Positions 32,398-40,455 of a stretch of DNA of 47,184 nt are shown one piece after another. Below the pieces are notes generated by a model. That model did not search any database, had not been told where the DNA came from, and saw nothing but the letters and a program-made list of their open reading frames with translations. The stretch lies in NCBI GenBank assembly GCA_964435115.1, contig CAYSYM010000027.1:1-47184 (forward strand). Direction: 5' to 3'. This DNA is from CAYSYM01 sp964435115 (lineage in GTDB: Bacteria > Chloroflexota > UBA6077 > CF-72). How positions within the stretch are numbered: position 1 is the stretch's first letter; every line of letters begins with the position of its first letter. A program made the position numbers and the translations under genes.

Positions 32398-33868
32398 GGG
32401 TGTGCCCGTCGCTGCCCCGCGAGGCGGCCGGGCTCGCGCCCACCGGGCGGGGGGCTGCCCCCACGTAGCGTCCTGGCGCGGCCTGAAAGCGCGCCCGGCA
32501 CGCCTCAGAGCAGAAGCGGTAGGTCTGGCCACCGTGCTCGGCGGCGAGCGCGGGTTGTTCCTCCGCAAGCACCATCCCGCACACCGGGTCGCGCGCGGAG
32601 GCCAAGGCGGCCGGGCGCACGGGGAGCGGCTGGGCCTGCAGCAGGTCGGCTACGAGCGAGAGCTCGTCCAGCAAGAGCCGCGGCAGCAGGAAGTGTTGCC
32701 GCACCCGCTCGCGACCTCGCGCGGCCAGGTCGCTGGCGCGCGTCGGGTCCCCCAGCAGCTCGACGATGGCACGCGCGCACCCCTCGACATCGTCGACGAG
32801 CACGCCGCCCACCCCGTCGGCCATCTGGAGCGGGATCCCACCGGCGCGGCCGGCCACGACGGGCGTCCCCTTCCACAGCGCCTCGGACACCACCAGGCCG
32901 AAGCCCTCACGGATCGACTTCTGGACGACGACGTCCGAGAGCTGCTGGAAGGCGTTCACCTCGACGTTCCCTACCCCGGTCAGGTTGGTGAAGATGTGGA
33001 TTAGGGGGTCGCTCTCGCTGGCAGCACTGATCTCGCGGTACACCTCCCACCCTTCGGGATCGTCCAGCGCCATGGAGCCGACCAGCGCGAGCTGCAGGCC
33101 CGGCACGGCCTCGCGCGCCCGGCGGTAGGCGGCAATGACGCCCAGCGGGTCCTTCCACGGGTCGAAGCGCGCCACCTGGGTGACCAGCGGCCGGTTCAGG
33201 CCTACGCCAATCCAGTCGAGCACCTGGCGCGCGAGCAGGTCCGGCAGGGGCATGTTCTTCGGACTGAGTGGGTCGATCGCCGGCGGGATGGTCGCCCGGA
33301 GTGGGACGGGTAGGTCGCGCGGAGCGAACTCGGCCAGCGTGAAGACCGCCGCGTCGTACCCCTCCAGGAACGCGCGCAGGAACGCCCACACCTCCGGGTT
33401 CGGGGCCGACGTATCGATGTGGCAGCGCCACACCCAGCGGGCGTCACCCCGGCCGCGCAGCGCAAGCATCGCCGCCGGCTGCGGATCGTGGACGAAGACC
33501 ACGTCGTACGCCTCCTCGAGCAGCGCCGCGTTGAGGGCGGATGTCGCCCTGTACGCCTCGCGCTCGGCGGCCGTCAGGCCCCGCTCGGCCCCTTGCAGCG
33601 CGTTGTGGATGGCCTTGGTGGCGGTGAAGAACGCCTCGTCGCCGCCGATCACCTTCCAGTCGGCGACCAGACCGAGGTCCCTCAGGAGCGGCACCACCGA
33701 GCGGAGCAGCTCGGAAACGCCGCCGCCATACGGCGTGGCGTTGAGGTGCAGGACCCGCAGCCCCCGCAGCGGCTCGGCCCGGCGACCCAGCTCGTCCAGC
33801 AGCGCGTCCGGGGCCACCCCCCGGTACGCGGCAAGTGTGCGCTCTCCTACGTGCACGGTCTGCAGCAT
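32387..33868 (-). CDS. treT: Trehalose glycosyltransferring synthase (TreT) with C-terminal YHS domain
   Basis: 493 residues. Residues ~1-415 form a GT-B glycosyltransferase of the TreT type: VLHLNATPYGGGVSELLRSV near the start, RCHIDTSAPNPEVWAFLR, and the donor-site motif REGFGLVVSEALWKGTP with the family's E-x7-E. TreT joins glucose and NDP-glucose to make trehalose. Unusually, residues 427-470 add a YHS/TRASH-like domain beginning DPVCGMVLAEEQ, with C430, C453 and C457 able to hold a metal ion. A Ser/Pro-rich tail follows. The usual enzyme ends before this, so this is a fusion. The ATG at 33868 has GGAGAG 5 nt upstream. First gene of a treT-galT-(gap) operon. Confidence 0.87.
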   Translation of the reverse strand: MLQTVHVGERTLAAYRGVAPDALLDELGRRAEPLRGLRVLHLNATPYGGGVSELLRSVVPLLRDLGLVADWKVIGGDEAFFTATKAIHNALQGAERGLTAAEREAYRATSALNAALLEEAYDVVFVHDPQPAAMLALRGRGDARWVWRCHIDTSAPNPEVWAFLRAFLEGYDAAVFTLAEFAPRDLPVPLRATIPPAIDPLSPKNMPLPDLLARQVLDWIGVGLNRPLVTQVARFDPWKDPLGVIAAYRRAREAVPGLQLALVGSMALDDPEGWEVYREISAASESDPLIHIFTNLTGVGNVEVNAFQQLSDVVVQKSIREGFGLVVSEALWKGTPVVAGRAGGIPLQMADGVGGVLVDDVEGCARAIVELLGDPTRASDLAARGRERVRQHFLLPRLLLDELSLVADLLQAQPLPVRPAALASARDPVCGMVLAEEQPALAAEHGGQTYRFCSEACRARFQAAPGRYVGAAPRPVGASPAASRGSDGHTRAN

Positions 33869-33999
33869 CGCCACTCTCCTCGTCTCATCTGACTATCCCT
33901 CCCGCAGGGCCGTGCCTGCCAGCCCGCGGCGCCGGGCCACGCCAGGCTGGGTGCTGGCCCGCGTCTTGCTGCCGCCCCCACGCGCATGGAGGAGGAGGC

Positions 34000-34246
34000 A
34001 TGGAGCAGCGAGCGGCACGGGTGAGGGCCGTGCTGCCGTGCCACGGGCGGCTTCCTGCTCCGCTACGTGGTGGTGGTGGTGGGCGGGCGCGCGTCCGCCG
34101 CTGATCCGCAGGCCACCTTCGAGCTGGCCCGTGCGGCACCTGAAGCGCTACCGGCCTCGGGTGCCACCCTGTCCACCGGGCGCGAGGACGCGCGGGTCGC
34201 AGCGCGGGCCGCCCGCCAGGTCGCGAGCGCCGCGGCGGGGAGGTAG
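34000..34246 (+). pseudogene. Possible small gene broken by a +1 frameshift
   Basis: The ATG at 34000 follows GGAGGAGGAGG and reads MEQRAARVRAVLPCHG before turning into low-complexity sequence and a stop after 34 codons. One frame over, an open run (34025-34246) continues GGFLLRYVVVVVGGRASA then DPQATFELARAAPEALPA and AARAARQVASAAAGR to TAG. Joining the two at CACGGGCGG by removing one G yields a plausible protein of about 80 residues. Either a frameshift mutation, a sequencing error, or no gene at all. No family recognised. Confidence 0.4.
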
Positions 34247-34529
34247 GCGGTCGGCTTCAGCCGTGCAGCCCCCCGTCGCACGCGCCGTACACGCGGAGCA
34301 TGGCGAGCTGGCGGGCCCCGGTAGCCGAGGCCCCCTTCGCCTGGCGCGCCACACCCCTCGGCGACGCCCGCGCGGGTCCGAGGGAGTGGTGCACGCCGCT
34401 ACGCCAGCGTGTGCCCGGGGAGGAGACGCGCCGGCCTCGGCCCTGTACAGTAGGGCGGAGCGGGGCGCGCGGCCTGGCACCCGGACCCGGGGCCCGCGCG
34501 GCCGCCAGACTCCCACGGAGGTGCGGGCG

Positions 34530-34889
34530 ATGCGGCTGCTGTTCGCAGAGGACGACCCATCGCTCGCCTCGGTCGTCGTCGACCTCCTCCGGGAGGAGGA
34601 CCACGAGGTGGTCCACGTGGACGACCTCGCGACCGCCTCCGCTCGGGCGAAGGAGGATCGCTGGGATCTCTTCGTCATCGACCTCCCTTCGCGCTCCTCC
34701 TTCGCCCTGCACCCGGACGACCGGGCTCTGCTGCAGGCGCTGGCCCGGCGCGCCCCCGTCATCCTGGCCACCGGCCGGCCCTGGGCGGAGCGGGTGGAGG
34801 CGGCCGACCTCGAGCTGGCGGCGATCCTCCCGAAGCCGTACGACCTCGACACCCTCCTCGACGCCATCGAGCGAGCCACCACGACGTAG
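34530..34889 (+). CDS. Stand-alone response-regulator receiver domain
   Basis: 119 residues, a single receiver domain with no output domain. The acidic pocket EDD (residues 7-9), the phospho-acceptor D51 in LFVIDLPSRSS and the conserved K102 in LPKPYD are all present, so it should be phosphorylated. The segment after D51 (LPSRSSFALHPDDR) is shorter on the usual 'MP..dG' pattern, a mild divergence. No histidine kinase is adjacent. It may act by protein binding, as CheY-like single domains do. The ATG at 34530 has GGAGG about 8 nt upstream. Its stop is 1 nt from the opposing gene's stop. Confidence 0.8.
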   Translation: MRLLFAEDDPSLASVVVDLLREEDHEVVHVDDLATASARAKEDRWDLFVIDLPSRSSFALHPDDRALLQALARRAPVILATGRPWAERVEAADLELAAILPKPYDLDTLLDAIERATTT

Positions 34890-34890
34890 C

Positions 34891-36141
34891 TCAGCTCCGC
34901 TGGTAGACGCGCGGCACCCGCGCCTTCCACTGCTCCGGCAGCAGCACGTCCATCGCATCGTCCACCGTCACGATCCCCACCAGGCGGCCCTCGGCGTCCA
35001 CGATCGGCAGCGCCAGCAGGTTGTACTTGGCGATCAGCCGCGCCACCTTCTGCTGGGGATCGTCCACCTGCCCGTGCACCACGTCGGTCCGCATCACCCG
35101 GCCGATCGCCGCGCTGGGATCCGCCACCACCAGCTCCCGCAAGCTCAGCACCCCGAGCAGCCGGCCGGCGGCGTCGGTCACGTAGACGTCGTAGAGGTTC
35201 TCCAGCTCGCGCGCCGCCTGGCGCACCAGGGCGATCGCCTCCGCCGCGGTGACGTGCGGGGGGACCGTAGCGAACGCCGTCGTCATCAAGCCGCCGGCGG
35301 ACTCGTCGGCGTACGCCAGGAGCGCCCGGACGTCCTCCACCTCGTCTGCCTCCATCCGACTCAGCAGATCCTGGGCCCGCTCGGGCTCCAGGTCGCCCAG
35401 CAGGTCGGCTGCCTCATCTGGCTCCATCTCCTCCAGGATGTCGGCGGCGCGCTCGGCATCCAGCCCCTTGATGAGCGCCACCTGCAGCTCCTCGTCCGTC
35501 TCGCCCAGCACGTCGGCGGCGGCCTCGTCGTCCAGCTCGGCCAGCACCTCCTGGCCATGGAGCTGATCGAGCTGGGCGAGGATCTGGGCGATGTCGGCCG
35601 GGTGCAGCCGGGCCAGGTCCTCGCGCGGCACGCGCAGCTTCACCCCCGCCTCCCCCGACTCCACCGGCTCGATGTCTTCCCAGGCGATGGCCCGTGGCGT
35701 GAGCCTGAGCCCCACCGCGTCCAGCAGCTTCCCCACTCCCAGGCGTCGCAGCAGCCCGGCGAACGAGACGTCTACCCCCACCAGCCGGTACTGGCCATCC
35801 GCCTGCGCGAGCTGGAGATCGTTGACGCGGACGACTCGGACTCCGTTGGTGTCGATGATCTGGCGATCCAGCACCTGGCGCGCGAGCGACAGTTCACGTT
35901 CGGGCCTGGCGAGGGGCGGCGCTTCGGCGAGGGGTGCCACCAAGGCGAGGCGGCCGTCGTCGCGGAGGCGCACACTGGACCAGGCCACCGTGCGCGGCTG
36001 GCCGGCGAGTGGCTTGACGGTGAGCCCCTCCACGGCCGGGTAGTCCGCCTGCGCCGGCACGAGGAGATCGGCCACCCGCCCGACGATCCGGCCGGACGGG
36101 TCGTGCACGGCAGCCCCGATGAGCTCGCTGACGTAGGGCAT
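34891..36141 (-). CDS. Soluble PRC-barrel / MgtE-N / CBS-pair protein
   Basis: 416 residues, no membrane helices. The order is a PRC-barrel-like N-terminus (MPYVSELIGAAVHDPSGRIV, with a second barrel near RQIIDTNGVRVVRVNDL), an MgtE N-terminal helical superhelix (HPADIAQILAQLDQLHGQEV, EEMEPDEAADLLGDLEPERA), then two CBS motifs (LENLYDVYVTDAAGRLLGV and LLALPIVDAEGRLVGIVTV). This is the cytosolic Mg-sensing half of MgtE without its channel, joined to PRC barrels. It may sense Mg or adenine nucleotides and regulate another protein. A ~170-nt leader with a 12-bp hairpin precedes it, so expression may be controlled in the RNA. Confidence 0.85.
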   Translation of the reverse strand: MPYVSELIGAAVHDPSGRIVGRVADLLVPAQADYPAVEGLTVKPLAGQPRTVAWSSVRLRDDGRLALVAPLAEAPPLARPERELSLARQVLDRQIIDTNGVRVVRVNDLQLAQADGQYRLVGVDVSFAGLLRRLGVGKLLDAVGLRLTPRAIAWEDIEPVESGEAGVKLRVPREDLARLHPADIAQILAQLDQLHGQEVLAELDDEAAADVLGETDEELQVALIKGLDAERAADILEEMEPDEAADLLGDLEPERAQDLLSRMEADEVEDVRALLAYADESAGGLMTTAFATVPPHVTAAEAIALVRQAARELENLYDVYVTDAAGRLLGVLSLRELVVADPSAAIGRVMRTDVVHGQVDDPQQKVARLIAKYNLLALPIVDAEGRLVGIVTVDDAMDVLLPEQWKARVPRVYQRS

Positions 36142-36168
36142 GGGACGAACCTCCGCGAGAAACAGCGT

Positions 36169-36201
36169 GGGCGCCCCTCGAACACGTCGCGAGGGGCGCC
36201 C
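36169..36201 (-). promoter_or_regulatory. Leader hairpin upstream of the MgtE-N/CBS gene
   Basis: GGGCGCCCCTCG (36169-36180) and CGAGGGGCGCCC (36190-36201) form a perfect 12-bp stem with a 9-nt loop, 28 nt before the ATG. On the minus strand it is followed by ACGCTGTTTCTC, a short T-containing tail, so it could act as an attenuator. No M-box consensus was recognised upstream. Confidence 0.55.
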
Positions 36202-36317
36202 AGAGAGGCCCAGGCCCGTGAGCTCCTTTAGACGGTCGGCCCTCCCGACGTGGCGAGGCGGCTCTGGAAGTGAGCGCGCGTACTACTGTCAGGGTCGAGT
36301 GACATAGACTGTTCCCA

Positions 36318-36347
36318 ACTATAGGCACCGGGGCGACATCCCGACAA
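36318..36347 (-). promoter_or_regulatory. Promoter of the MgtE-N/CBS gene
   Basis: On the minus strand TTGTCG (36347-36342), an 18-bp spacer and TATAGT (36323-36318). The expected start near 36311 gives a leader of about 170 nt. Confidence 0.5.
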
Positions 36348-36956
36348 CGGGGTTGCGCCTCGCCCGGCGTCGGCGAGGGGCGTGTGTCGCCAGGCGAGCG
36401 CGGGACGCGAACACCGCGCCAGCCGCCCACGCTACCCCACTCCTGAAGGCGACCCGCACGTCGGGCTCGCGGCTGTGCGGCCGTCCGCCTCGGCAGGGCC
36501 GGCCGCGGAAAGCGAAAGGCCGACGCTGGGGGGAGGGGGGAGAGCGTCGGCCTTTCTGTGGCGGGGCAGCCAGGGGAGAAGCCGCATCCCGCTCTTGTGC
36601 ACGCGGCCCGTCGGGGACGGTACCGCGACTGCCTGCAGTGTAGGCCCAGCAAGAGCGGCCAGGGACGTTCTGTCGATCTGTTCGCGCGTAGGGGTTCCCC
36701 CTACGCTTCCCACCCCAGGGGTGTGGGCCCTGCCCACCCCGCGGAGCGGAGCGTCCCACCGGAGCGCTCAACGCCGCGCGGTGCGCGGGGCGGAGCACGC
36801 GCCGACCGCGGACCGAGCGTCGCGCCTTCAGCCCTACGAACCTCCGGCCGACGTGTGTCGCCAGCAGGGCTCCCGGCTGCTCCTTCGCCGGCACCGGTGT
36901 CTGCATAGTACCTCTTCGTTAGCCCAAAGCACTCGCTCACTATATAGGCTACACAT
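36348..36956. other. 609-nt structured spacer without a recognisable gene
   Basis: No reading frame here looks like protein. The stretch contains a 14-bp terminator-like stem (36514-36556), a perfect 9-bp stem GCGTAGGGG/CCCCTACGC (36686-36706), a CCCACCCC...GGGGTGTGGG dyad next to it, and several GC-rich dyads between 36740 and 36830. The 12-mer GTGTGTCGCCAG occurs twice, at 36382-36393 and 36853-36864. An AT-rich block with TATATAG lies at about 36938-36960. A structured RNA on the minus strand ending at the 36514 stem is possible; known families (RNase P, tmRNA, SRP, 6S) were not recognised. Confidence 0.4.
36514..36556. terminator. 14-bp stem with a G-rich loop, terminator-like
   Basis: GAAAGGCCGACGCT (36514-36527) pairs perfectly with AGCGTCGGCCTTTC (36543-36556). 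The loop is GGGGGGAGGGGGGAG. On the minus strand the stem is followed by GCTTTCC, giving a broken T-tract. It is far from any annotated gene end. Confidence 0.55.
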
Positions 36957-36985
36957 TTGTTGAATCCATCGCTCCGGCGTATGAT
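36957..36985 (+). promoter_or_regulatory. Promoter of the P-type ATPase gene
   Basis: TTGTTG (36957-36962), a 17-bp spacer and TATGAT (36980-36985), 57 nt before the ATG at 37042. The GC-poor block around it is typical of a promoter in this genome. Confidence 0.55.
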
Positions 36986-37041
36986 TGTCCGCCAGTGGCA
37001 ATCGTTAGCTGCGATCTTGACGACGACGTCGGCGAGGGTGA

Positions 37042-38928
37042 ATGGTCGCGGTAGCCGGCGAAGGTGTACGCCGCCTCCCCGCGACATCGGGCGGGCGCGT
37101 GCGGCGCACGCGCGCCTGGCTGAGCCTCGCCAGACAGTACCCACTGCCGGTGGTGGTGCTCGGGCTCACGCTCCTCTCGCTGGCCCTCGAGCGGACGCCC
37201 GCGCCCCAACTCGCGTCGGCCGCAGCACTCCTGGCGGTCGCAGCCGGCTCGATCCCGCTGGCCCGAGACACCGCGGCGGCCATCCGGCAGGGCCGGTACG
37301 CGCTCGACTACATCGCGGCCCTCGCCATCCTGACCGCCATCTTCACGGGCAACCTGCTGGTGGGCGCGGTCATCACGCTGATGCTGGTGGGCGGGCAGAC
37401 GCTGGAGGCCTACGGCGTGCGCCGCGCCCGCCACAGTCTCAGCCTCCTCGCCGACCGGATTCCGAACGCCGCGCTCGTGCAGCACCCGGACGGCTCGACC
37501 GCGCTCCAGCCGGTGGACGCCGTGCCCGTCGGTGCCACGGTGCTGGTGCGGCACGGCGAGGTCGTCTCGCTGGACGGCGAGCTCCTCTCGGATCGCGCGC
37601 TGCTGGACGAGTCGTCGCTCACCGGCGAGCCCTACCTGAACGATCGGATCCGCGGCGACGACATCCGTAGTGGCACGCTGAACCTGGGCGGGCCGCTCCT
37701 GATGCACGTCCAGCGTCCGGCTGGCGACTCCACCTACCGGAGAATCCTGGCGCTGGTGGAAGCGGCGCAGGCGAGCAGCGCGCCGATGGTCCGCCTGGCG
37801 AACCGGTACAGCGCGGCATTCACGGTCGTCGCGCTCGGTCTGGCCGGGGGCGCGTGGCTGCTGAGCGGCGACGTGAACCGGGCGCTGGCGGTGCTGGTGG
37901 TGGCGACGCCGTGCCCGCTGATCCTCGCCACGCCCATCGCGCTCATGGGCGGAGTCAACCGCGCCGCCCGGCGGAAGGTGATCGTCAAGCGGCTGGCCGC
38001 GCTGGAGGTACTCGCACGGGTGAGCGCCCTGATCTTCGACAAGACGGGCACGATCACGGTTGGCCGCCCGGAGCTGGCGCGGGTGGAGCTGGCGCCGGCG
38101 AGTGGCCTGAGCGTTGACGAAGCGCTGGCCGTGGCCGCGGCGGTCGAGCGCCACTCGCTCCACCCGGTTGCCAAGGCGCTGGTCGAAGCAGCCAGGCAGC
38201 GCGGGCTCCCGACGCTGGCGGCGAGCGACGTGCGTGAGGCGGTGGGCAGCGGGATCGAAGCGAGCGTCGCCGGCTCACGGGCCCGGGTGCAGAAGGCCAT
38301 CTCCGAGCACCAGGAGATGCGGGTCTCGCTGGAGCTGGACCGTCGGCCCGTCGCCACCTTCGTGCTGGAGGACCGTCTGAAGGAGGGGGCCCGCGCCGTG
38401 TTCCAGCGGCTGAGCGACCTGGGCCTGGAGCTGGCCATCGCCACCGGCGACCGCCGCGCGCCTGCCGAGCGGGCCGCGGCCGCGCTGGGCCTGCCGGTGG
38501 CGATCGAGGCCGAGTGCACGCCGGCGGCGAAGCTGCAAGCGCTCGCGCGCCGCCAGCAGGCCCGGCAGGTCGTCGGCATGGTCGGCGACGGGATCAACGA
38601 CGCCCCAGCGCTCGCCCGCGCAGACGTCGGGCTCGTGTTCGCTCATGAGGCGCACACCGCCGCGTCCGAGGCCGCGGACGTCGTGCTGCTCGGCGGGGAC
38701 GCCGAGTCGGTCCTCGACGCGGTGCTGATCGCCCGTGGCGCCGTGAGGGTCGCGACGCAAGGGATCCTGCTGGGCATTGGCCTGAGCGTGCTCGCCATGC
38801 TCTTCGCGGCGGCCGGCTACGTCTCGCCGCTGGCCGGCGCCTTCCTCCAGGAGGGGATCGACGTGCTGGTCATCGCGAACGCCCTGCGCGCGACCGCCGG
38901 CGGGCAGACGGCGACCCGGCGGGCTTAG
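37042..38928 (+). CDS. P1B-type metal-transporting ATPase (TPC / QEXXD, P1B-5-like)
   Basis: 628-residue membrane ATPase. It has DKTGT (phosphorylated D333), the actuator LDESSLTGEP, HP-loop-like ERHSLHPVAKAL and hinge MVGDGINDAPAL. The metal-site helix reads ATPCPLI (T289-P290-C291), i.e. TPC instead of CPC. A late helix has QEGID (Q603-D607). The combination TPC plus QEXXD is the published signature of P1B-5 pumps, linked to Ni(II)/Fe(II) export. The C-terminal hemerythrin domain common in that group is absent, as is any N-terminal CXXC metal domain. It would export a divalent metal. The ATG at 37042 follows GAGGGTGA. It ends overlapping the next gene's stop on the other strand by 3 nt. Confidence 0.8.
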   Translation: MVAVAGEGVRRLPATSGGRVRRTRAWLSLARQYPLPVVVLGLTLLSLALERTPAPQLASAAALLAVAAGSIPLARDTAAAIRQGRYALDYIAALAILTAIFTGNLLVGAVITLMLVGGQTLEAYGVRRARHSLSLLADRIPNAALVQHPDGSTALQPVDAVPVGATVLVRHGEVVSLDGELLSDRALLDESSLTGEPYLNDRIRGDDIRSGTLNLGGPLLMHVQRPAGDSTYRRILALVEAAQASSAPMVRLANRYSAAFTVVALGLAGGAWLLSGDVNRALAVLVVATPCPLILATPIALMGGVNRAARRKVIVKRLAALEVLARVSALIFDKTGTITVGRPELARVELAPASGLSVDEALAVAAAVERHSLHPVAKALVEAARQRGLPTLAASDVREAVGSGIEASVAGSRARVQKAISEHQEMRVSLELDRRPVATFVLEDRLKEGARAVFQRLSDLGLELAIATGDRRAPAERAAAALGLPVAIEAECTPAAKLQALARRQQARQVVGMVGDGINDAPALARADVGLVFAHEAHTAASEAADVVLLGGDAESVLDAVLIARGAVRVATQGILLGIGLSVLAMLFAAAGYVSPLAGAFLQEGIDVLVIANALRATAGGQTATRRA

Positions 38929-40004
38929 CCGGCGGGCACCAGCGCCGCGCGAATGGCGTCGCCCAACTCGCGCGTGGTCGCGCGCCCACCGAGGTCACCG
39001 GTGCGCACCCTCCCCTCGACCAGCACTTGCCCGATCGCCTCCTCCATCCGCCGAGCGGCCTCCGCTTCCCCAAGGAAGTCCAGCAGCAGCGCCGCGGACC
39101 AGATCTCGCCGATCGGGTTGGCGATCCCCTGCCCCGCGATGTCGGGCGCCGAGCCGTGGATCGCCTGGAACAGGCTCGGGTAGCGCCGCTCCGGGTTGAG
39201 GTTCGCGCTCGGCGCCAGGCCCATGCTGCCGGAGATGGCGGCGCCCAGGTCGGTGAGGATATCCCCGAACAGGTTGGAGGCCACGACCACGTCCAGGCTC
39301 TCGGGGCGGCTCACGAAGCGGGCCGCGAGCGAGTCAACAAGCTGTGACTCCGCGTCGATCTCGGGGTAGCCAGCCGCTACCTCGCGGAAGACCTCGTCCC
39401 AGAAGACCATGGCGTGCTGCATGGAGTTGGACTTGGTCGCGCTCGTCACCTTCGTCCGACGGTGGGCGCGCGCGTACTCGAAGGCGTAGCGAATGATCCG
39501 CTCGACGCCCTTGCGGGTGAAGACCGTGGTCTGGATGGCAAGCTCGTCCGGCGTGCCCGGCCGCATCCGCCCGCCGATTCCGGCGTACTCGCCCTCCGTG
39601 TTCTCGCGCACGCAGACCACGTCTACTTCGGGCGGGCCTTTGCCGGCCAGTGGGCCCGGCACGCCGGGCAGCAGGCGCATCGGGCGCAGATTGACGTACT
39701 GGTCGAAACCCTGGCGGATCGGCAGCAGCAGGCCCCACAGCGTCACGTGGTCCGGGACGCGCGGATCGCCGACCGGCCCGAGCAGGACGGCGTGGAAGCC
39801 GCCTCGCTCGAGCGTCGCCAGGCCATCGCTCGGCATCATCGCGCCCCGGGTCAGGTAGCGCTCGGAACCCCAGTCGAACGTCCGGGCGTGGACGCGGAAG
39901 CCGCCGTCCAGGTGGGCCACCGCCTCCAGGGTCGCCAGCGCCTCGGGCAGCACCTCTCGGCCGATGCCGTCGGCCGGGATTACGGCAAGGTGGTAGTCGT
40001 GCAC
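38925..40004 (-). CDS. Tartrate/D-malate dehydrogenase-type oxidative decarboxylase
   Basis: 359 residues of the isocitrate/isopropylmalate dehydrogenase family. The N-terminus AVIPADGIGREVLPEAL, the substrate loop YVNLRPMRLLPGVPGPL, the central VRENTEGEYAGIGGRM and the cofactor region IHGSAPDIAGQGIANPIG with SNLFGDILTDLGAAISG are present. NLRPxRLxPG with VREN(T/S)EGEYS is typical of TtuC/DmlA enzymes (tartrate dehydrogenase/decarboxylase, D-malate dehydrogenase) rather than LeuB. It oxidises and decarboxylates a 2-hydroxy acid with NAD. The GTG at 40004 (VHDYHLAVIPADG) gives the family's normal N-terminus; its ribosome site is weak. Confidence 0.85.
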   Translation of the reverse strand: MHDYHLAVIPADGIGREVLPEALATLEAVAHLDGGFRVHARTFDWGSERYLTRGAMMPSDGLATLERGGFHAVLLGPVGDPRVPDHVTLWGLLLPIRQGFDQYVNLRPMRLLPGVPGPLAGKGPPEVDVVCVRENTEGEYAGIGGRMRPGTPDELAIQTTVFTRKGVERIIRYAFEYARAHRRTKVTSATKSNSMQHAMVFWDEVFREVAAGYPEIDAESQLVDSLAARFVSRPESLDVVVASNLFGDILTDLGAAISGSMGLAPSANLNPERRYPSLFQAIHGSAPDIAGQGIANPIGEIWSAALLLDFLGEAEAARRMEEAIGQVLVEGRVRTGDLGGRATTRELGDAIRAALVPAG

Positions 40005-40085
40005 GGAGCGATGGTACGTCCCGCCCGACGCCGAACGCGCCGTAGGCGGGCGATGGGCCGCGGCAGTGGTAGGATCGGACGCGCC

Positions 40086-40433
40086 GTGCGGATCCGCCTC
40101 ATCCCCTACCCGCCCTACCGCGCCAGCCTGGGGCCAGGGCCGATCGAGCTCGAGATGCCGGAGGGGAGCACGCTCCGCGACGCGCTCCGCCAGCTCGCGG
40201 CGGGCAGCCGCGACGTGGCGTCCCTGGCGGAGGCGCGCAGCGACGAGTGGCTGTGGGGCCAGTTGATCGCCCACCGCCGCGGGGAGATGGTGCGGCTCGA
40301 CGAGCCCCTCGGCGACGGGGACACCCTCGAGCTGCTGCCGCCCATCGCCGGGGGAGCACCGCGGGAGCCCCGTCTCAGCCCTCCGCCCGCCCGGAGAAGC
40401 GCGCCCTCAGCGTACTCCCAATCTGAGATCTGA
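40086..40433 (+). CDS. MoaD/ThiS-like sulfur-carrier-fold protein with C-terminal extension
   Basis: 115 residues. The first ~90 have the ubiquitin-like beta-grasp pattern (ELEMPEGSTLRDALRQLAAG, DGDTLELLPPIAGG). The di-Gly that MoaD must expose at its very end is internal: IAGG is followed by about 25 more residues, which include the translation of an AT-rich repeat (40421-40443). As written it could not be adenylated and thiocarboxylated without cleavage. It faces a tungsten aldehyde:ferredoxin oxidoreductase gene, and such oxidoreductases often have a MoaD-like neighbour used in cofactor synthesis. The GTG at 40086 is chosen for the normal VRIRLIPYPP start. Confidence 0.7.
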   Translation: MRIRLIPYPPYRASLGPGPIELEMPEGSTLRDALRQLAAGSRDVASLAEARSDEWLWGQLIAHRRGEMVRLDEPLGDGDTLELLPPIAGGAPREPRLSPPPARRSAPSAYSQSEI

Positions 40434-40443
40434 AATCCGAGAC
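40421..40443. repeat. ATCTGAGATCTGAAATCCGAGA simple element
   Basis: A short AT-richer tandem-like stretch between two convergent genes, made of variants of ATCTGAGAT/GAAATC. It spans the stop of the MoaD-like gene. Similar ATCTGAGATTTGA strings are scattered in many GC-rich genomes. Only one copy was seen here. Confidence 0.4.
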
Positions 40444-40455
40444 CTCTACCGGCAC

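Noticed and set aside
32398..32568. Longer N-terminus for galT
   Set aside because: The extra 57 residues are Arg/Pro/Ala-rich and lie within the treT 3' end; the family starts near GTG 32397.
36142..36320. M-box or ykoY/yybP riboswitch upstream of the MgtE-N/CBS gene
   Set aside because: The conserved cores of these classes could not be found; only a plain hairpin and long leader are supported.
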